Assembly: GCA_014155875.1 (NCBI GenBank)
Contig: JACEFZ010027761.1
Coordinates: forward strand, 484,001 to 548,000
Source: Cepaea nemoralis
Taxonomy: Eukaryota; Mollusca; Gastropoda; Stylommatophora; Helicidae
Reading direction: 5' to 3'
Length of the DNA: 64,000 nt
Each line of letters begins with the position of its first letter. Position 1 is the first letter of the stretch. Shown here piece after piece: positions 42,303 through 53,640 of this stretch. A model generated the notes under the pieces. It was not told the DNA's origin and searched no databases. It saw only the letters and a program-made list of their open reading frames with translations. A program made the translations under genes and the position numbers.

Positions 42303-44462
42303 ATGTTATCTATAAAATGAAAGATCATCATCATCATGTGCCCGTAAGCGCGGACGGTCATGTTTTGCCATTTCACTCAATCACCAGAGTCGTGGATCAG
42401 CTCAATGTTCTTGTCTCGACCATACAAAGTGGCCAAGCCATCCAGGTATTTACTTCTCCATCCTTCCATTGTTCTCTTCCTTTCGAATCTTGTCAGTTGT
42501 CACCAAGTTCTCCAATTTATTTCTTCTCATACCGTGACCAAAAAATTGTGACCGTCTACGTCTAATTTCTCTAATCAGTTTACTGTTTTCATTTGTTTCT
42601 TGTAGGACTTGGTCGTTGGTGTTTCTGTCTGTCCATTGTATTCTTTGCGTTCTCCTCAGAAACCACATTTCTGCAGCCATCAGATGTTTTTCAGCTTGTC
42701 TGCTCATTGTCCAAGCTTCACATCCATATAAAAGCACTGGTTCTATTTAGCACCCCAACATTCTTTTTCTCGTTGCAAGTGACATCTTTTTATTGGTCAG
42801 AATGTTTTTCAGCTTGCAAAAGACTGCTTTTACCATGGCGATTCTCGTTCTCTCTTCAAGGCATCTCCCATCAAATGTTATAACTGTTCCGAGATAATTG
42901 TATCGATTCGCTTGTTTAAGAATATTTCCATTTACTTGTATATTACATTGTGGTATTTCCTTCTTCTTAGTGACAACCAGAATATGTGTCTTCTTACAAG
43001 TTAATTCTAACTAAGTTGTTCACTGTGTGCAATAATTGCATCTACTAAATGTTTCAGATCCTTGCTCATTGTCTGCAATCAATACTGTATCATCCGCATA
43101 ACTAATGTTTTGATGTTATGTCCCCCAATGATGATTCCTTTCATATTGTCAACATTTCTGAAAATATTTTAACTGTACAGGGAAAATAGATCTGCATTCA
43201 TTATACATCTCTGTATCACATCTATCTTAATAGGCTGATATTAACCTACTCCATTATCAATCTTTATGGCAAATTGTTGTTTCCAATATATGTTTTGTTT
43301 TTATAAATCTAATGTCTTTCTCATTAATTTGTAGATCTGCAAGCAACTCTACCATGTTTACATGTCTTACTCTATCGAAAGCCTGTGCGTAGTCAATAAA
43401 GCAAACATGTATATCTTTGTTTACTTCTATAGAATGTTCAGTTACTTTTCGCAGAATATACACAGCATTTACTGTACCCTTGCCTTCTACAAACCCACAT
43501 TGTTCTTCTCCTAAGTCAGGTTGTATTTACTTCTTCTTTGCATGCTAATTCGTAGCAAAATATTCGTGATGTGACGCATTATACTAATTGTTCGATGTTG
43601 CTCATATTCCAAAGCTCCTGATTTCTTTGGGATTGCAATAAATATAGAATTATATAATTCAGAAGGTATATCTCCGATGTCATATATTGTGTTCAGCAGT
43701 CTGGTGACTTGATCTATTCCATATTCTTCTAAAGCATTAGACATTTCTGTTGTGATGTGATCTTGCCAGTTTTCATACGGTTAAAAATATTCCGAACCTC
43801 CATCTTTAAAATTGCCGGCCCTTCATTATTAATTCGAATATTTTACTGTTCATCTCTGTTATCATCATAAAGATGTTTCATATAATCTGACCATACATGT
43901 AGAATCTGATCGTTTTCTATTATGATTTTGCTATCTTTTTGTTTTCGACAGCTTGCTGATGTACGTTGGCCTTTATTCGTAAGTGCACTGATTTGTTTTC
44001 TTTTTTTTTACTGTAGGGTTGTTTTTCAATTTCTATGCATTTTTTTTTCTCAAGCCATGCCGTTTTTTCCTCCATACATAATATTCTGACTTGTCTGTGC
44101 ATTTCTTCATATTTGGTAGGATTATTTTTGTTGAGTCTTCTTGTTTCTATTAGTTGTAAAATTTCTTCATTCATCCATTTCTTACGACCCACCTTCTTTA
44201 ATATTGGAATAGTTATTTCGAGATGGTGGATACGATGTTGTGTGTATGAAAGCCAGAGCTCACCATGTATAGATAACTTGAGTGGTCAAGAATATCATAA
44301 TGGGTGACTTTAATGCAACAGAATGGGAAATTCTTCAACATTTCCCATTGATCATCCACATCTTGAAACAGGATTTCCACATCAGACAATACATCAAATT
44401 TGTTCTGTATTTCTATGTTGAATTTATTTTGTATTTTCTTGTCATTTCTCAATGCCCCCAAA
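42303..44462 (-). pseudogene. RTE-like LINE, reverse transcriptase and C-terminal part
   Basis: Minus strand, broken by frameshifts. In order: linker (GALRNDKKIQNKFNIEIQNK, KKWMNEEILQLIETRRLN), reverse transcriptase (EEYGIDQVTRLLNTIYDIGD, IPKKSGALEYEQHRTISIM, FIDYAQAFDRVRH, and YADD encoded at 43089-43100), then the C-terminus (MLLYGCEAWTMSRQAEKHL, RRTQRIQWTDRNTNDQ) and a (GAT)n tail at 42325-42336. The phrases match RTE/BovB-type LINEs. The LINE copies itself by target-primed reverse transcription. Its endonuclease part stands at 54481-54925, beyond the 10-kb inserted element. Confidence 0.88.
44224..44318 (+). repeat. Inverted copy of a LINE endonuclease segment
   Basis: This 95-bp block reads on the plus strand VKNIIMGDFNA, while the LINE around it is on the minus strand. 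It equals, in reverse, 54836-54925. It replaces part of the LINE linker between QWEMLKN and the KKVGRKKWM phrase. Confidence 0.8.
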
Positions 44463-44599
44463 AGTAGTGATGTAAGTTCTGAACACACGTATTTCAGCAT
44501 CCAACATGGATGCGTATAGGTTTTATAAAGGAAATATTTTGACGAGTGGTTAAAAATGGATGTGGCTTTTTTTAAATGAAGGGTTGGCGACGGGGTGGG

Positions 44600-45180
44600 T
44601 AAAATGGCTGAAAATCCCTCGTCCAGGCCGGGTCTATGACTTTTTAGGCGGGGATGGTGGGTAATTGTTTTTTGTTGGAAGTGGCTACAAAAGGTAGGAG
44701 CGGGAACGTTTTAGGCGGGTAAAATAAAAAGAAATTGTCGTGGGAAATTGAGTCGGGAATGGTCGGTCGGGGTGGGAACGGGGTGTATGAATGGTCGGTC
44801 AAAGGCGTTTAGTGCAATGTATGCGTGGTGAGAGATGGGTGTAGTGAAAGCGTGATGTATAAAACTTTTCAAGGGCTGGTATACAACTACGGGTGGTGAG
44901 AGATGGGTGGGTGTAATGAAAACGAGGGTTCCAACCAGCACCACATGTTATGGCATCGTAGTCGGGAAATTCTTGATGGTTGGTCGGGGTGTGACGGAAC
45001 GGGGTAGTCTGTAAAAGTAATTAGTCGAAAGTAGGAAGGGGTAAAATGTTCGTGTCGGTACCAAGTGTGTTAAATGTGGGTAAATGTGTGATGATAAGTG
45101 TGGGGCGATAGTAGTGTCTTAGTGAAATTAAAGGGTGGTATGTTCATAGTAGGTTATTCACCGATTACAAATGAAATCTT
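44600..45180. other. Outer block of the left arm
   Basis: G-rich sequence with (GGGTAAA)-like text. A short minus-strand frame (44944-44711) and its mirror in the right arm (54004-54300) share about 57 residues starting LGTLVFITPTHLSP, then diverge by frameshift. The sharing comes from the inverted repeat, and no function is evident. Confidence 0.5.
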
Positions 45181-45309
45181 ATAAAGGTGTAATGGATATG
45201 GTGTCATTTGGTGGTAAGGGGTGGGTACCAGGTATTAGTGGTCAGGTAGGAGTGGTCGATATAGGGGCGGTCATAAATGTAATGGGTATTGATAAGAGGT
45301 GATATGTTC

Positions 45310-45870
45310 GTAGTTACACACTGGTCAACCAGTGGTCAAGCAGCGGTCAAGTAGTCAAGTGAGGGAATTTTAGGGAAAAGTGGTTGTTATGATATGGTGA
45401 TGCTTAAAGGGTGGTAAATTAGTGGTCAAGCAGTGGTCACGTAATGGTCAAGTGATGGTCAAGTGAGAAAATGTTAGGGAAAAGTGATTGTAATGATATG
45501 GTGATGCTTAAACGGTGGTAAATTAGTGGTCAAGCAGTGGTCAAGTGAGAAAATTTTAGGGAAAAGTGATTGTAATGATATGGTGATGCTTAAAAGGTGG
45601 TAAATTAGTGGTAAAGCAGTGGTCAAGCAGTTGTCAAGTGGTCAGCTGAAGAAATTTTAGCGGAAAAGTAGTTGTAGCGACATGGTAATGCTTAAAGGGT
45701 GGTAAATTAGTGGTAGTGGTCAAGTAGTGGTCAAGTAGTGGTCAAGTGGTCGAGTGACCACTTAAATTGTAGAGGACGATGTGCCTAAGATTATGGTAGT
45801 GGTTAAAGTGATCGATGACGTGGTCAAGCAGTGGTCAAGCAGTGGTCAAGTAGTCGAGTGACCACTTAAA
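45310..45870. repeat. TGGTCAAG-type tandem repeats in the left arm
   Basis: Units such as AGTGGTCAAGCAGTGGTCAA alternate with a longer block (GATATGGTGATGCTTAAAGG) that recurs about four times. The mirror repeats lie at 53270-53640. Confidence 0.9.
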
Positions 45871-46019
45871 TTGTAGGGGAAAGTACGTATAGTGCAATGG
45901 TGGTGGGTAAAGTGAGGAGGAATCACTAGTAGTGATAATAGTATTACCAATATTAGCGACAAGAATATTAGCTGGTGCGTTGTAGAGATACAAGTCTCTT
46001 TTTTGTGGGGTGTGTAAAA

Positions 46020-47100
46020 ATCATACAAAGAGGGTCATACAAACACAAAGACAGCCAAGTACACACATGTACACACGCACACACAACCACAAAGACAGAC
46101 AAATACAAGTACAGACAAGTATACAAGTACATACATACAGACACGTGTACACACAGACAAACACAAAGACAAACATACACACCAATCTCCTACCATTACT
46201 ACTATCAATATCAGCTATACACAAGTACAGACACACTCACCCATAAACAAATACACAAAGAGGGTCACACAAACACACATACAAACACAAAGACAACCAC
46301 ACACAGCCATAAACAACCACTCAAGTACAGACACAGGAAAACAAAGAAGCAAACAAGGACAGACACACACGTACAAACTCAAAGACACACACCCATCTCC
46401 TACCATTACTACTGTCATCACAACTATACACAACACGTACAGACACAACTGCACGTACACACAGACATCAACTACACAAATACACACCCATAAACAAATA
46501 CACAAAGAGGTCACACAAACACACATACAAACACTAAGACAACCATACACAGACAACCCATACCATTACTACAGTCACATCAACAGCTATACACATGTGC
46601 AGAGACATCACAAATACAGACACAGTCGTACCATTACTACTGTCATCACAACTATACACAACTGCACGTGCACACAGACATCAACTACACAAATACACAC
46701 CTACAAACAAAAACACACAAAGACACAGACACACTTGTACATACAGATATGAACACTGACAAGTACGCATACCCATCTCCTACCATTACTACTGTCATCA
46801 CAACTATACACAACCACGTACAGACACATCTGCACGTACACACAGACATCAACTACACAAATACACACCCAAAGACAGACACACTTACCCATACACAAGT
46901 ACACACAGACACACACACGTACACACATACAGACATCAACTACACCCATACACACTTGATACACTTGTACATACAGACCTACAAGCGTACAAACACAAAG
47001 ACACACTCATCTCCTACCATTACTACTGTCAACATCAGCTATACACAAGTACAGACACACTCACCCATAAACAAATACACAAGTATACCCTCTTCCTGGA
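46020..47100. repeat. CA-rich minisatellite in the left arm
   Basis: Units based on ACACAAAGACAGACAAATAC and CCATTACTACTGTCATCAC recur irregularly. The long Thr/His-rich frames here (such as 45975-46493 and 46668-47207) derive from the repeat. Mirror at 52030-53120. Confidence 0.9.
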
Positions 47101-47319
47101 CCCACAAGAATATCACAAACTACACAAACCACATACCCTTTTTGGTAACGAACGCGGATGTCCGAGAAGCCCCTACGTCATCAGCGCCATATGCAAACAG
47201 TCATTAAGTGGTAGCATGAGTCATCGGTTTGTGGGGAAGCAGGCGGGCGGTGGCGTTAGAATAGCCTTGTCTACAAAAACTGCCACGTCAGCTATATAGG
47301 GTCGTGTGCAGAACCAGTG

Positions 47320-47328
47320 TATAAAATA
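47320..47328 (+). promoter_or_regulatory. TATA box of the left zinc-finger gene
   Basis: TATAAAATA lies 302 bases before the chosen ATG and is kept in the right arm at 51811-51819. A leader with a roughly 85-bp imperfect repeat (GTTCACGTGCTGACTTGG twice) follows in the left arm. Confidence 0.6.
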
Positions 47329-47629
47329 GACGGCGTCTCCTCTCTAGCTCATACCACTCTGTCGTGGTACACCAGTTCACGTGCTGACTTGGGTAGCTAC
47401 AGAGGTTATTTGTGAAACTGCTGGTGTGAGCATTGTTCGTGTAGTGAGCAGATATTGTTCACGTGCTGACTTGGCTAGCTACAGCGGTGAAACAGGTTGG
47501 TGTGAGCCTTATTCGTGTCGTCGGCCTCTGCTAAAACAGTGAAACATATATTGTATACACCAGAACTTCTTTGTGATTGTAAGAAAAAAAGCGAAAGTGT
47601 GTGACTTATTTATATACCACTTTATCAAT

Positions 47630-48226
47630 ATGACCACCAAAGCTACTTGCCCGTGTTCAGTGTGCGACAAAGCCTATTGTGATAACCTTAATCACCACAT
47701 TTACGGTACGAAAGATCAACCACACTTATGTCATATCTGTGGACAACTTTTCAACAGAAAAGGCAATCTACAAAGACACATACGAACACAGCATCACCCA
47801 CCTATGAATACACAACCAAACACTACAATACCAGAGACGACAGCACCACATGTATATTTACACCAGCCTCGTAGTGTAAGTCAAGTACCAGACTGCCACC
47901 ACTGTGACTTCAATGATAAGCTTACCCGCCACAATGGGAACATTCACAATGATTATCCCTGTCAGTTACGTGACAATCTATACAATTCGAACCTACAACG
48001 TTTCTTACGAACACATCACCAGACATCACGAGAAAGGACGACACCCTTAGACGCCCCGTACCTGGCAACACGTCCACTCATAGTAGCAGAGGATATCCAA
48101 CCAAATGATAGAGACAGCTTGGCAGCCCTTAAGGCGTACTGCAAGGACCTCTCGATTATGCTACCCAATCAAGTGGTAGTATTAGAAAAAAGTGTCGACC
48201 ACCGCTACCGGGTGGTTTTGGTATGA
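47630..48226 (+). CDS. C2H2 zinc-finger protein in the left arm, intact
   Basis: 198 residues. I start at the ATG at 47630 because both arms keep it (MTTKATC here, MTIKATC right), whereas upstream codons differ in frame. Zinc-finger-like units: C9/C12 with H22/H23 (irregular), canonical C34-X2-C37-X12-H50-X4-H55, a short C89-X2-C92-X8-H101-X4-H106, and a decayed one at C111 where the second Cys is Arg and the first His is Phe. A Thr/Pro linker lies between fingers two and three. The last 65 residues (LIVAEDIQPNDRDSLAAL and onward) have no domain I know. A DNA-binding role is likely. It could serve the element, for instance by binding arm repeats, or be captured from the host. Confidence 0.72.
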   Translation: MTTKATCPCSVCDKAYCDNLNHHIYGTKDQPHLCHICGQLFNRKGNLQRHIRTQHHPPMNTQPNTTIPETTAPHVYLHQPRSVSQVPDCHHCDFNDKLTRHNGNIHNDYPCQLRDNLYNSNLQRFLRTHHQTSRERTTPLDAPYLATRPLIVAEDIQPNDRDSLAALKAYCKDLSIMLPNQVVVLEKSVDHRYRVVLV

Positions 48227-48620
48227 TACAATCACAAAAAAAGAAGTATTCAGATATCTTGTATGATATCTCATGTGTGATGACTTCGACAACAACAACA
48301 GTGTTGTTTTAGTCAACCATCAGACAAGTGTATACTCAAGAATGAAGATCACTAATCCAGAAGCAAAATCGGTGTTGAATCACTAAACTGTTTTGATGAA
48401 TATGTATGTCATTGATTTTTTCTTATGATATATCACTAAACTGTTTTGATGAATATGTTGTGAACACACATATTTTGGTGATAAAAATATCGAAATCAAG
48501 ATTGTTTTTGTTGATTTTCTTTAGTGGGTTGTTTTCATGACGTTGTCCTCTTCTTATCGGAGAGGGGATGAACAGAGACACATACAGACATGTACAGAGA
48601 CATTTGATACAGACATGAAC
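48227..48620 (+). other. 3' flank of the left zinc-finger gene
   Basis: AT-rich sequence with repeated CACTAAACTGTTTTGATGAA, ending at the inner arm boundary with ACAGAGACA-type repeats. It is mirrored at 50496-50939. Confidence 0.6.
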
Positions 48621-48801
48621 AATTTAAATTATAATTAACATTTAAAAATAATAAATCGCAATTTTATCGTGCGCTTCACTTAATATACAGATATAGACTA
48701 AGTATATGTATAGGTATAGGTTATGTATAGGACTATATCGAGCTTACATTTTGCGCAATAAAATTGCGATTTATTATTTTTAAATGTTAATTAAAATTTA
48801 A
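48621..48801. mobile_element. 181-bp hairpin MITE at the inner edge of the left arm
   Basis: Arms of about 45-50 bp are inverse copies (left AATTTAAATTATAATTAAC onward to CGCAATTTTAT; right ATAAAATTGCG back to AATTT). The core is TATAGGTATAGG-like. It is absent from the right arm and starts exactly at the boundary. Confidence 0.8.
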
Positions 48802-48844
48802 CTTTTTTGCTTTCTAACAGTGGTTTGTGTCTATGTCTCTTACA

Positions 48845-48960
48845 GAAAGAGTTTGTTGTGTTTGGTGAATAGTTAGGGTTAGGGTTAGGGGTTAGGTTAG
48901 GGTTAAATGATGTATAATTAGGGTTAGGGTTAGTAAGAAAGAGTTTGTTGTGTTTGGTGT
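48845..48960. repeat. Interstitial telomere-type repeats inside a 24-bp direct repeat
   Basis: About 11 TTAGGG-like units (48871-48935), broken once by AAATGATGTATAA. They lie between two copies of AGAAAGAGTTTGTTGTGTTT. Confidence 0.85.
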
Positions 48961-50495
48961 ATATAATGCTCTATTTTCCTTAGGCGATCATCATTAATTA
49001 CTGTGGTAGTCCAACGAATTCAAATAATTCGTGTCAGGAACCCAATCTCTGTTCTTTTTTCAAGTTCTTCCTAGGGGTGCTGGTCGATGACCGTATTCGT
49101 TGTCTAGAATAGCGCCTAGTAGGTTAGGGGGACAGATGCTTTACCTCCATTAGGTTGGAAAATCTGCCTAGTCACCAGAAATTATATTGTTCTGTAATCA
49201 AAAAGAATGTTAGTGTTATTTGTTATGAAACATTGAAAGTCGGTTAGAAGATGTGGTAGCTGGTATTCATGAGTTCACTAAGGTAGGCGTGTTTTTAAGA
49301 AAGGCCGAATTTATAACAGACAGTGGTGGTTGCTTGCAGACTTGTCGTTATTGCGGATGTGAAATGGTAAAGTGAGCTAGGAGTGGACACCCTAAGAAAT
49401 GTTATTTTAGGCAGACGTCGAGAAAAAACCGATGTATTGTTGAAAGCGGGAACAATGAAAGGATAGTGTAGCAGACATTGTGGTATGGAAAGTTGAAGAT
49501 GGCAGCCATGGGAAATGGTTCCGTGATGATGAATACCTAGATGATACAGAAACTATACTAGGTGGAACCATAGACGACCTTACCATAAATGTTGTTATGT
49601 CTGTTTAAATGGACCACGTGTACAATGGAGGTTTGAAGTTCTTGTTGCTGTGACCACTTTGTGTTAGAAAGAAACCAAGAGTGTGGAGAGATGAGTGCTT
49701 AGTCTGTATAAGGGTTTCTGTAGCAGCTACGGTGAAGTTGGAGGTTTCGGTAATGTAAAATCGGGAAAGTGGTGACATTGATAACGGGTTTTCAGATAAA
49801 AGTTCAAGACACGTATGAGATAACTACAGAAGTTACAGTTTTCCTAATTTTGGTAACACCTTTGCCTTAGCTTGGTCGACATAGTTCTTACTTTTCCATA
49901 GCTATTTCTTAGACTGGCTGACAGATTTTCCTAGTTTTTATCACTTTGGATGACACGTTTATAAGTTTGATTGAAATATGTCTTTACTTGCTTCGCTTTG
50001 GTTGACAAATATTCCTACTTTTTATAAGGTTAACAAAGTTTCCTACTGTTCATAAGTTTGGATGTGATATTTATAACTTTGGTCAACATTTTAGTTGTGT
50101 TGGGTAATATTTTTTCCTATCTTTTTATAAGTTTGTTCGAGTTATATCTGTATTTGGCCAACATTTTTCCGATTTGTCTGACGCATTTTTCTATTTTTTA
50201 TAAGAATTGATGATATTTTTATAAGTTTTGGTTGAGATATTTCAGTATTTGGTCGACCTTTTCCCTTTTGGTTGACAAATTTTCCTAGTTTTTATAAGTT
50301 TAGTTGAAATATTTATAAATTTGATTGAAAGTTTCTTCCCATTTGGCAATCAGATTTTCATACTTTTCATAAATTTGGCCGAGACATTTTCATATTTTGG
50401 TCAGTATCTTCCCGTATTTGGTTAGCAAAGTTTCCTACTTTTCATACATTTGACTGAAATATTTCTGTATTTGCCATAACTTTTCCCCCGACTTT
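48961..50495. other. Central spacer of the giant element
   Basis: Not palindromic. From about 49850 it is a degenerate repeat on a theme of TTTTCCTACTTTTTATAAG, TTTGGTTGACA and GAAATATTT. No open frame of note was found on either strand. Confidence 0.6.
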
Positions 50496-50939
50496 GTTCA
50501 TGTCTGTATCAAATGTCTCTGTACATGTCTGTATGTGTCTCTGTTCATCCCCTCTCCGATAAGAAGAGGACAACGTCATGAAAACAACCCACTAAAGAAA
50601 ATCAACAAAACAAAAATCTTGATTTCGATATTTTTATCACCAAAATATGTGTGTTCACAACATATTAATCAAAACAGTTTAGTGATATATCATAAGAAAA
50701 ATCAATGACATACATATTCATCAAAACAGTTTAGTGATATATCATAAGAAAAAAGCAATGACATACATGATTAGTGAAGTTTTTTGATTCAACACCGATT
50801 TTGCTTCTGGATTAGTGATCTTCATTCTTGAGTATACACTTGTCTGATGGTTGACTAAAACAACACTGTTGTTGTTGTCGAAGTCATCACACATGAGATA
50901 TCATACAAGATATCTGAATACTTCTTTTTTGTGATTGTA

Positions 50940-51534
50940 TCATACCAAAACCACCCGGTAGCGGTGGTCGACACTTTTTTCTAATACTACCACTTGATTG
51001 GGTAGCATAATCGAGAGGTCCTTGCAGTACGCCTTAAGGGCTGCCAAGCTGTCTCTATCATTTGGTTGGATATCCTCTGCTACTATGAGTGGACGTGTTG
51101 CCAGGTACGGGGCGTCTAAGGGTGTCGTCCTTTCTCGTGATGTCTGGTGATGTGTTCGTAAGAAACGTTGTAGGTTCGAATTGTATAGATTGTCACGTAA
51201 CTGACAGGGATAATCATTATGAATTGTCCCATTGTGGCGGGTAAGGTTATCATTGAAGGCACAGTGGTGGCAGTCTGGTACTTGACTTACACTACGAGGC
51301 TGGTGTAAATATACAGGCGGTGCTGTCGTCTCTGGTATTGTAGTGTTTGGTGTATTCATAGGATGGGTGATGCTGTGTTCGTATGTGTCTTTGTAGATTG
51401 CCTTTTCTGTTGAAAAGTTGTCCACAGATATGACATAAGTGTGGTTGATCTTTCGTACCGTAAATGTGGTGATTAAGGTTATCACAATAGGCTTTGTCGC
51501 ACACTGAACACGGGCAAGTAGCTTTGATGGTCAT
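50940..51534 (-). pseudogene. C2H2 zinc-finger gene in the right arm, frameshifted
   Basis: Same protein as 47630-48226. The ATG is at 51532-51534. Fingers one and two are read in one frame, which runs on to 51292. After HIRTQHHP an extra base and a 3-base gap at about 51345-51362 move the rest into another frame (open to 50940). The last 100 residues are the same as in the left copy. Single substitutions such as DFNDKL to AFNDNL and GNIH to GTIH occur. The shift would truncate the protein after finger two. Confidence 0.85.
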
Positions 51535-51810
51535 ATTGATAAACTGATATATAAATAAGTCACACACTTTCGGTTTTTTACAATCACAAAGAAGTTCTGG
51601 TGTATACAATATATGTTTCACTGTTTTAGCAGAGGCCGACGACACGAATAAGGCTCACACCAACCTGTTTCACCGCTGTAGCTAGCCAAGTCAGCACGTG
51701 AACAATATCTGCTCACTACACGAACAATGCTCACACCAGCCTGAAGCACAAATACCTCTGTAGATACCCAACTCAGCACGTGAACTGTAACGACGTGAGG
51801 AGACGCCGTC

Positions 51811-51819
51811 TATTTTATA
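51811..51819 (-). promoter_or_regulatory. TATA box of the right zinc-finger gene
   Basis: TATAAAATA on the minus strand in the same context as 47320-47328. Confidence 0.6.
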
Positions 51820-52029
51820 CACTGGTTCTGCACACGACCCTATATAGCTGACGTGGCAGTTTTGTAGACAGGGTTTTCTAACGCCACCGCCCACCTGCTT
51901 CCCCACACACCGATGACTCACGCTACCACTTAATGATGTTTGCATATGGCGCTGATGACGTAGGGGCTTCTCGGACATCCGCGTTCGTTACCAAAAAGGG
52001 TATGTGGTTTGTGTAGTTTGTGATATTCT

Positions 52030-53120
52030 TGTGGGGTCAGGAAGAGGCTATACTTGTGTATTTGCGATGGGTGAGTGTATCTGTACTTGTGTATAGCTGA
52101 TGTTGACAGTAGTAATGGTAGGAGATGGGTGTGTCTTTGTGTTTGTACGCTTGTAGGTCTGTATGTACAAGTGTATCAAGTGTGTATGGGTGTAGTTGAT
52201 GTCTGGTTGTACTTGTGTTTTGTGTCTGTGTGTACTTGTGTATGGGTAAGTGTGTCTGTCTTTGGGTGTGTATTTGTGTAGTTGATGTCTGTGTGTACGT
52301 GCAGATGTGTCTGTACGTGGTTGTGTATAGTTGTGATGACAGTAGTAATGGTAGGAGATGGGTATGCGTACTTGTCAGTGTTCATATCTGTATGTACAAG
52401 TGTGTCTGTGTCTTTGTGTGTTTTTGTTTGTAGGTGTGTATTTGTGTAGTTGATGTCTGTGTGTACGTGCAGTTGTGTATAGTTGTGATGACAGTAGTAA
52501 TGGTACGACTGTGTCTGTATTTGTGATGTCTCTGCACATGTGTATAGCTGTTGATGTGACAGTAGTAATGGTATGGGTTGTCTGTGTATGGTTGTCTTAG
52601 TGTTTGTATTGTGTTTGTGTGACCCTCTTTGTGTATTTGTTTATGGGTGTGTATTTGTGTAGTTGATGTCTATGTGTACGTGCTGTTGTGTCTGTACGTT
52701 GTTGTGTATAGTTGTGATGACAGTAGTAATGGTAGGAGATGGGTGTGTGTCTTTGAGTTTGTACGTGTGTGTCTGTCCTTGTTTGCTTCTTTGTTTTCCT
52801 GTGTCTGTACTTGAGTGGTTGTTTATGGCTGTGTGTGGTTGTCTTTGTGTTTGTATGTGTGTTTGTGTGACCCTCTTTGTGTATTTGTTTATGGGTGAGT
52901 GTGTCTGTACTTGTGTATAGCTGATATTGACAGTAGTAATGGTAGGAGATGGGTGTGTATGTTTGTCTTTGTGTTTGACTGTGTGTACACGTGTCTGTAT
53001 GTGTGTACTTGTATACTTGTCTGTACTTGTATTTGTCTGTCTTTGTGGTTGTGTGTGCGTGTGTACATGTGTGTACTTGGCTGTCTTTGTGTTTGTATGA
53101 CCCTCTTTGTATGATTTTTA
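52030..53120. repeat. CA/GT-rich minisatellite in the right arm
   Basis: Mirror of 46020-47100 with different unit losses. The Cys/Val-rich open frames are artefacts. Confidence 0.9.
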
Positions 53121-53269
53121 CACACCCCACAAAAAAGAGACTTGTATCTCTAACAACGCACCAGCTAATATTCTTGTCGCTAATATTGGTAATACTATTA
53201 TAACTACTAGTGATTCCTCCTCACTTTACCCACCACCATTGCACTATACGTACTTTCCCCTACAATTTA

Positions 53270-53640
53270 AGTGGTCACTCGACTACTTGACCACTGCTTA
53301 GACCACTGCTTGACCACTTCATCGATCACTTTAACCACTACCATAATCTTAGGCACATCGTCCTCTACAATTTAAGTGGTCACTCGACCACTTGACCACT
53401 ACTTGATCACTGCTTTACCACTGCTTTACCACTATTTTACCACCCTTTAAGCATCACCATATCATTACAATCTTTTTTCCCTAAAATTTTCCTCACTTGA
53501 CCACTGCTTGACCACTAATTTACCACCCTTTAAGCATCACCATATCATTACAATAACTTTTCCCTAAAATTTCCTCACTTGACTATTTGACCACTGCTTG
53601 ACCACTGCTTGACCACTGGTTGACCAGTGTGTGTAACTGC
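53270..53640. repeat. TGGTCAAG-type repeats in the right arm
   Basis: Inverse units (CTTGACCACTGC). Fewer copies than in the left arm. Confidence 0.9.

Larger units (their letters stand above)
44463..48620 (+). repeat. Left arm of the giant inverted repeat
   Basis: Inner boundary: GATACAGACATGAAC at 48606-48620 is the exact inverse of 50496-50510. This arm is about 170 bp longer than the right one because of indels in the tandem repeats. Confidence 0.9.

Noticed and set aside
45968..47207. Thr/His-rich and Cys/Val-rich frames in the arm repeats (also 52075-53203)
   Set aside because: They follow the CA/GT-rich minisatellite and change frame freely between the two arms.
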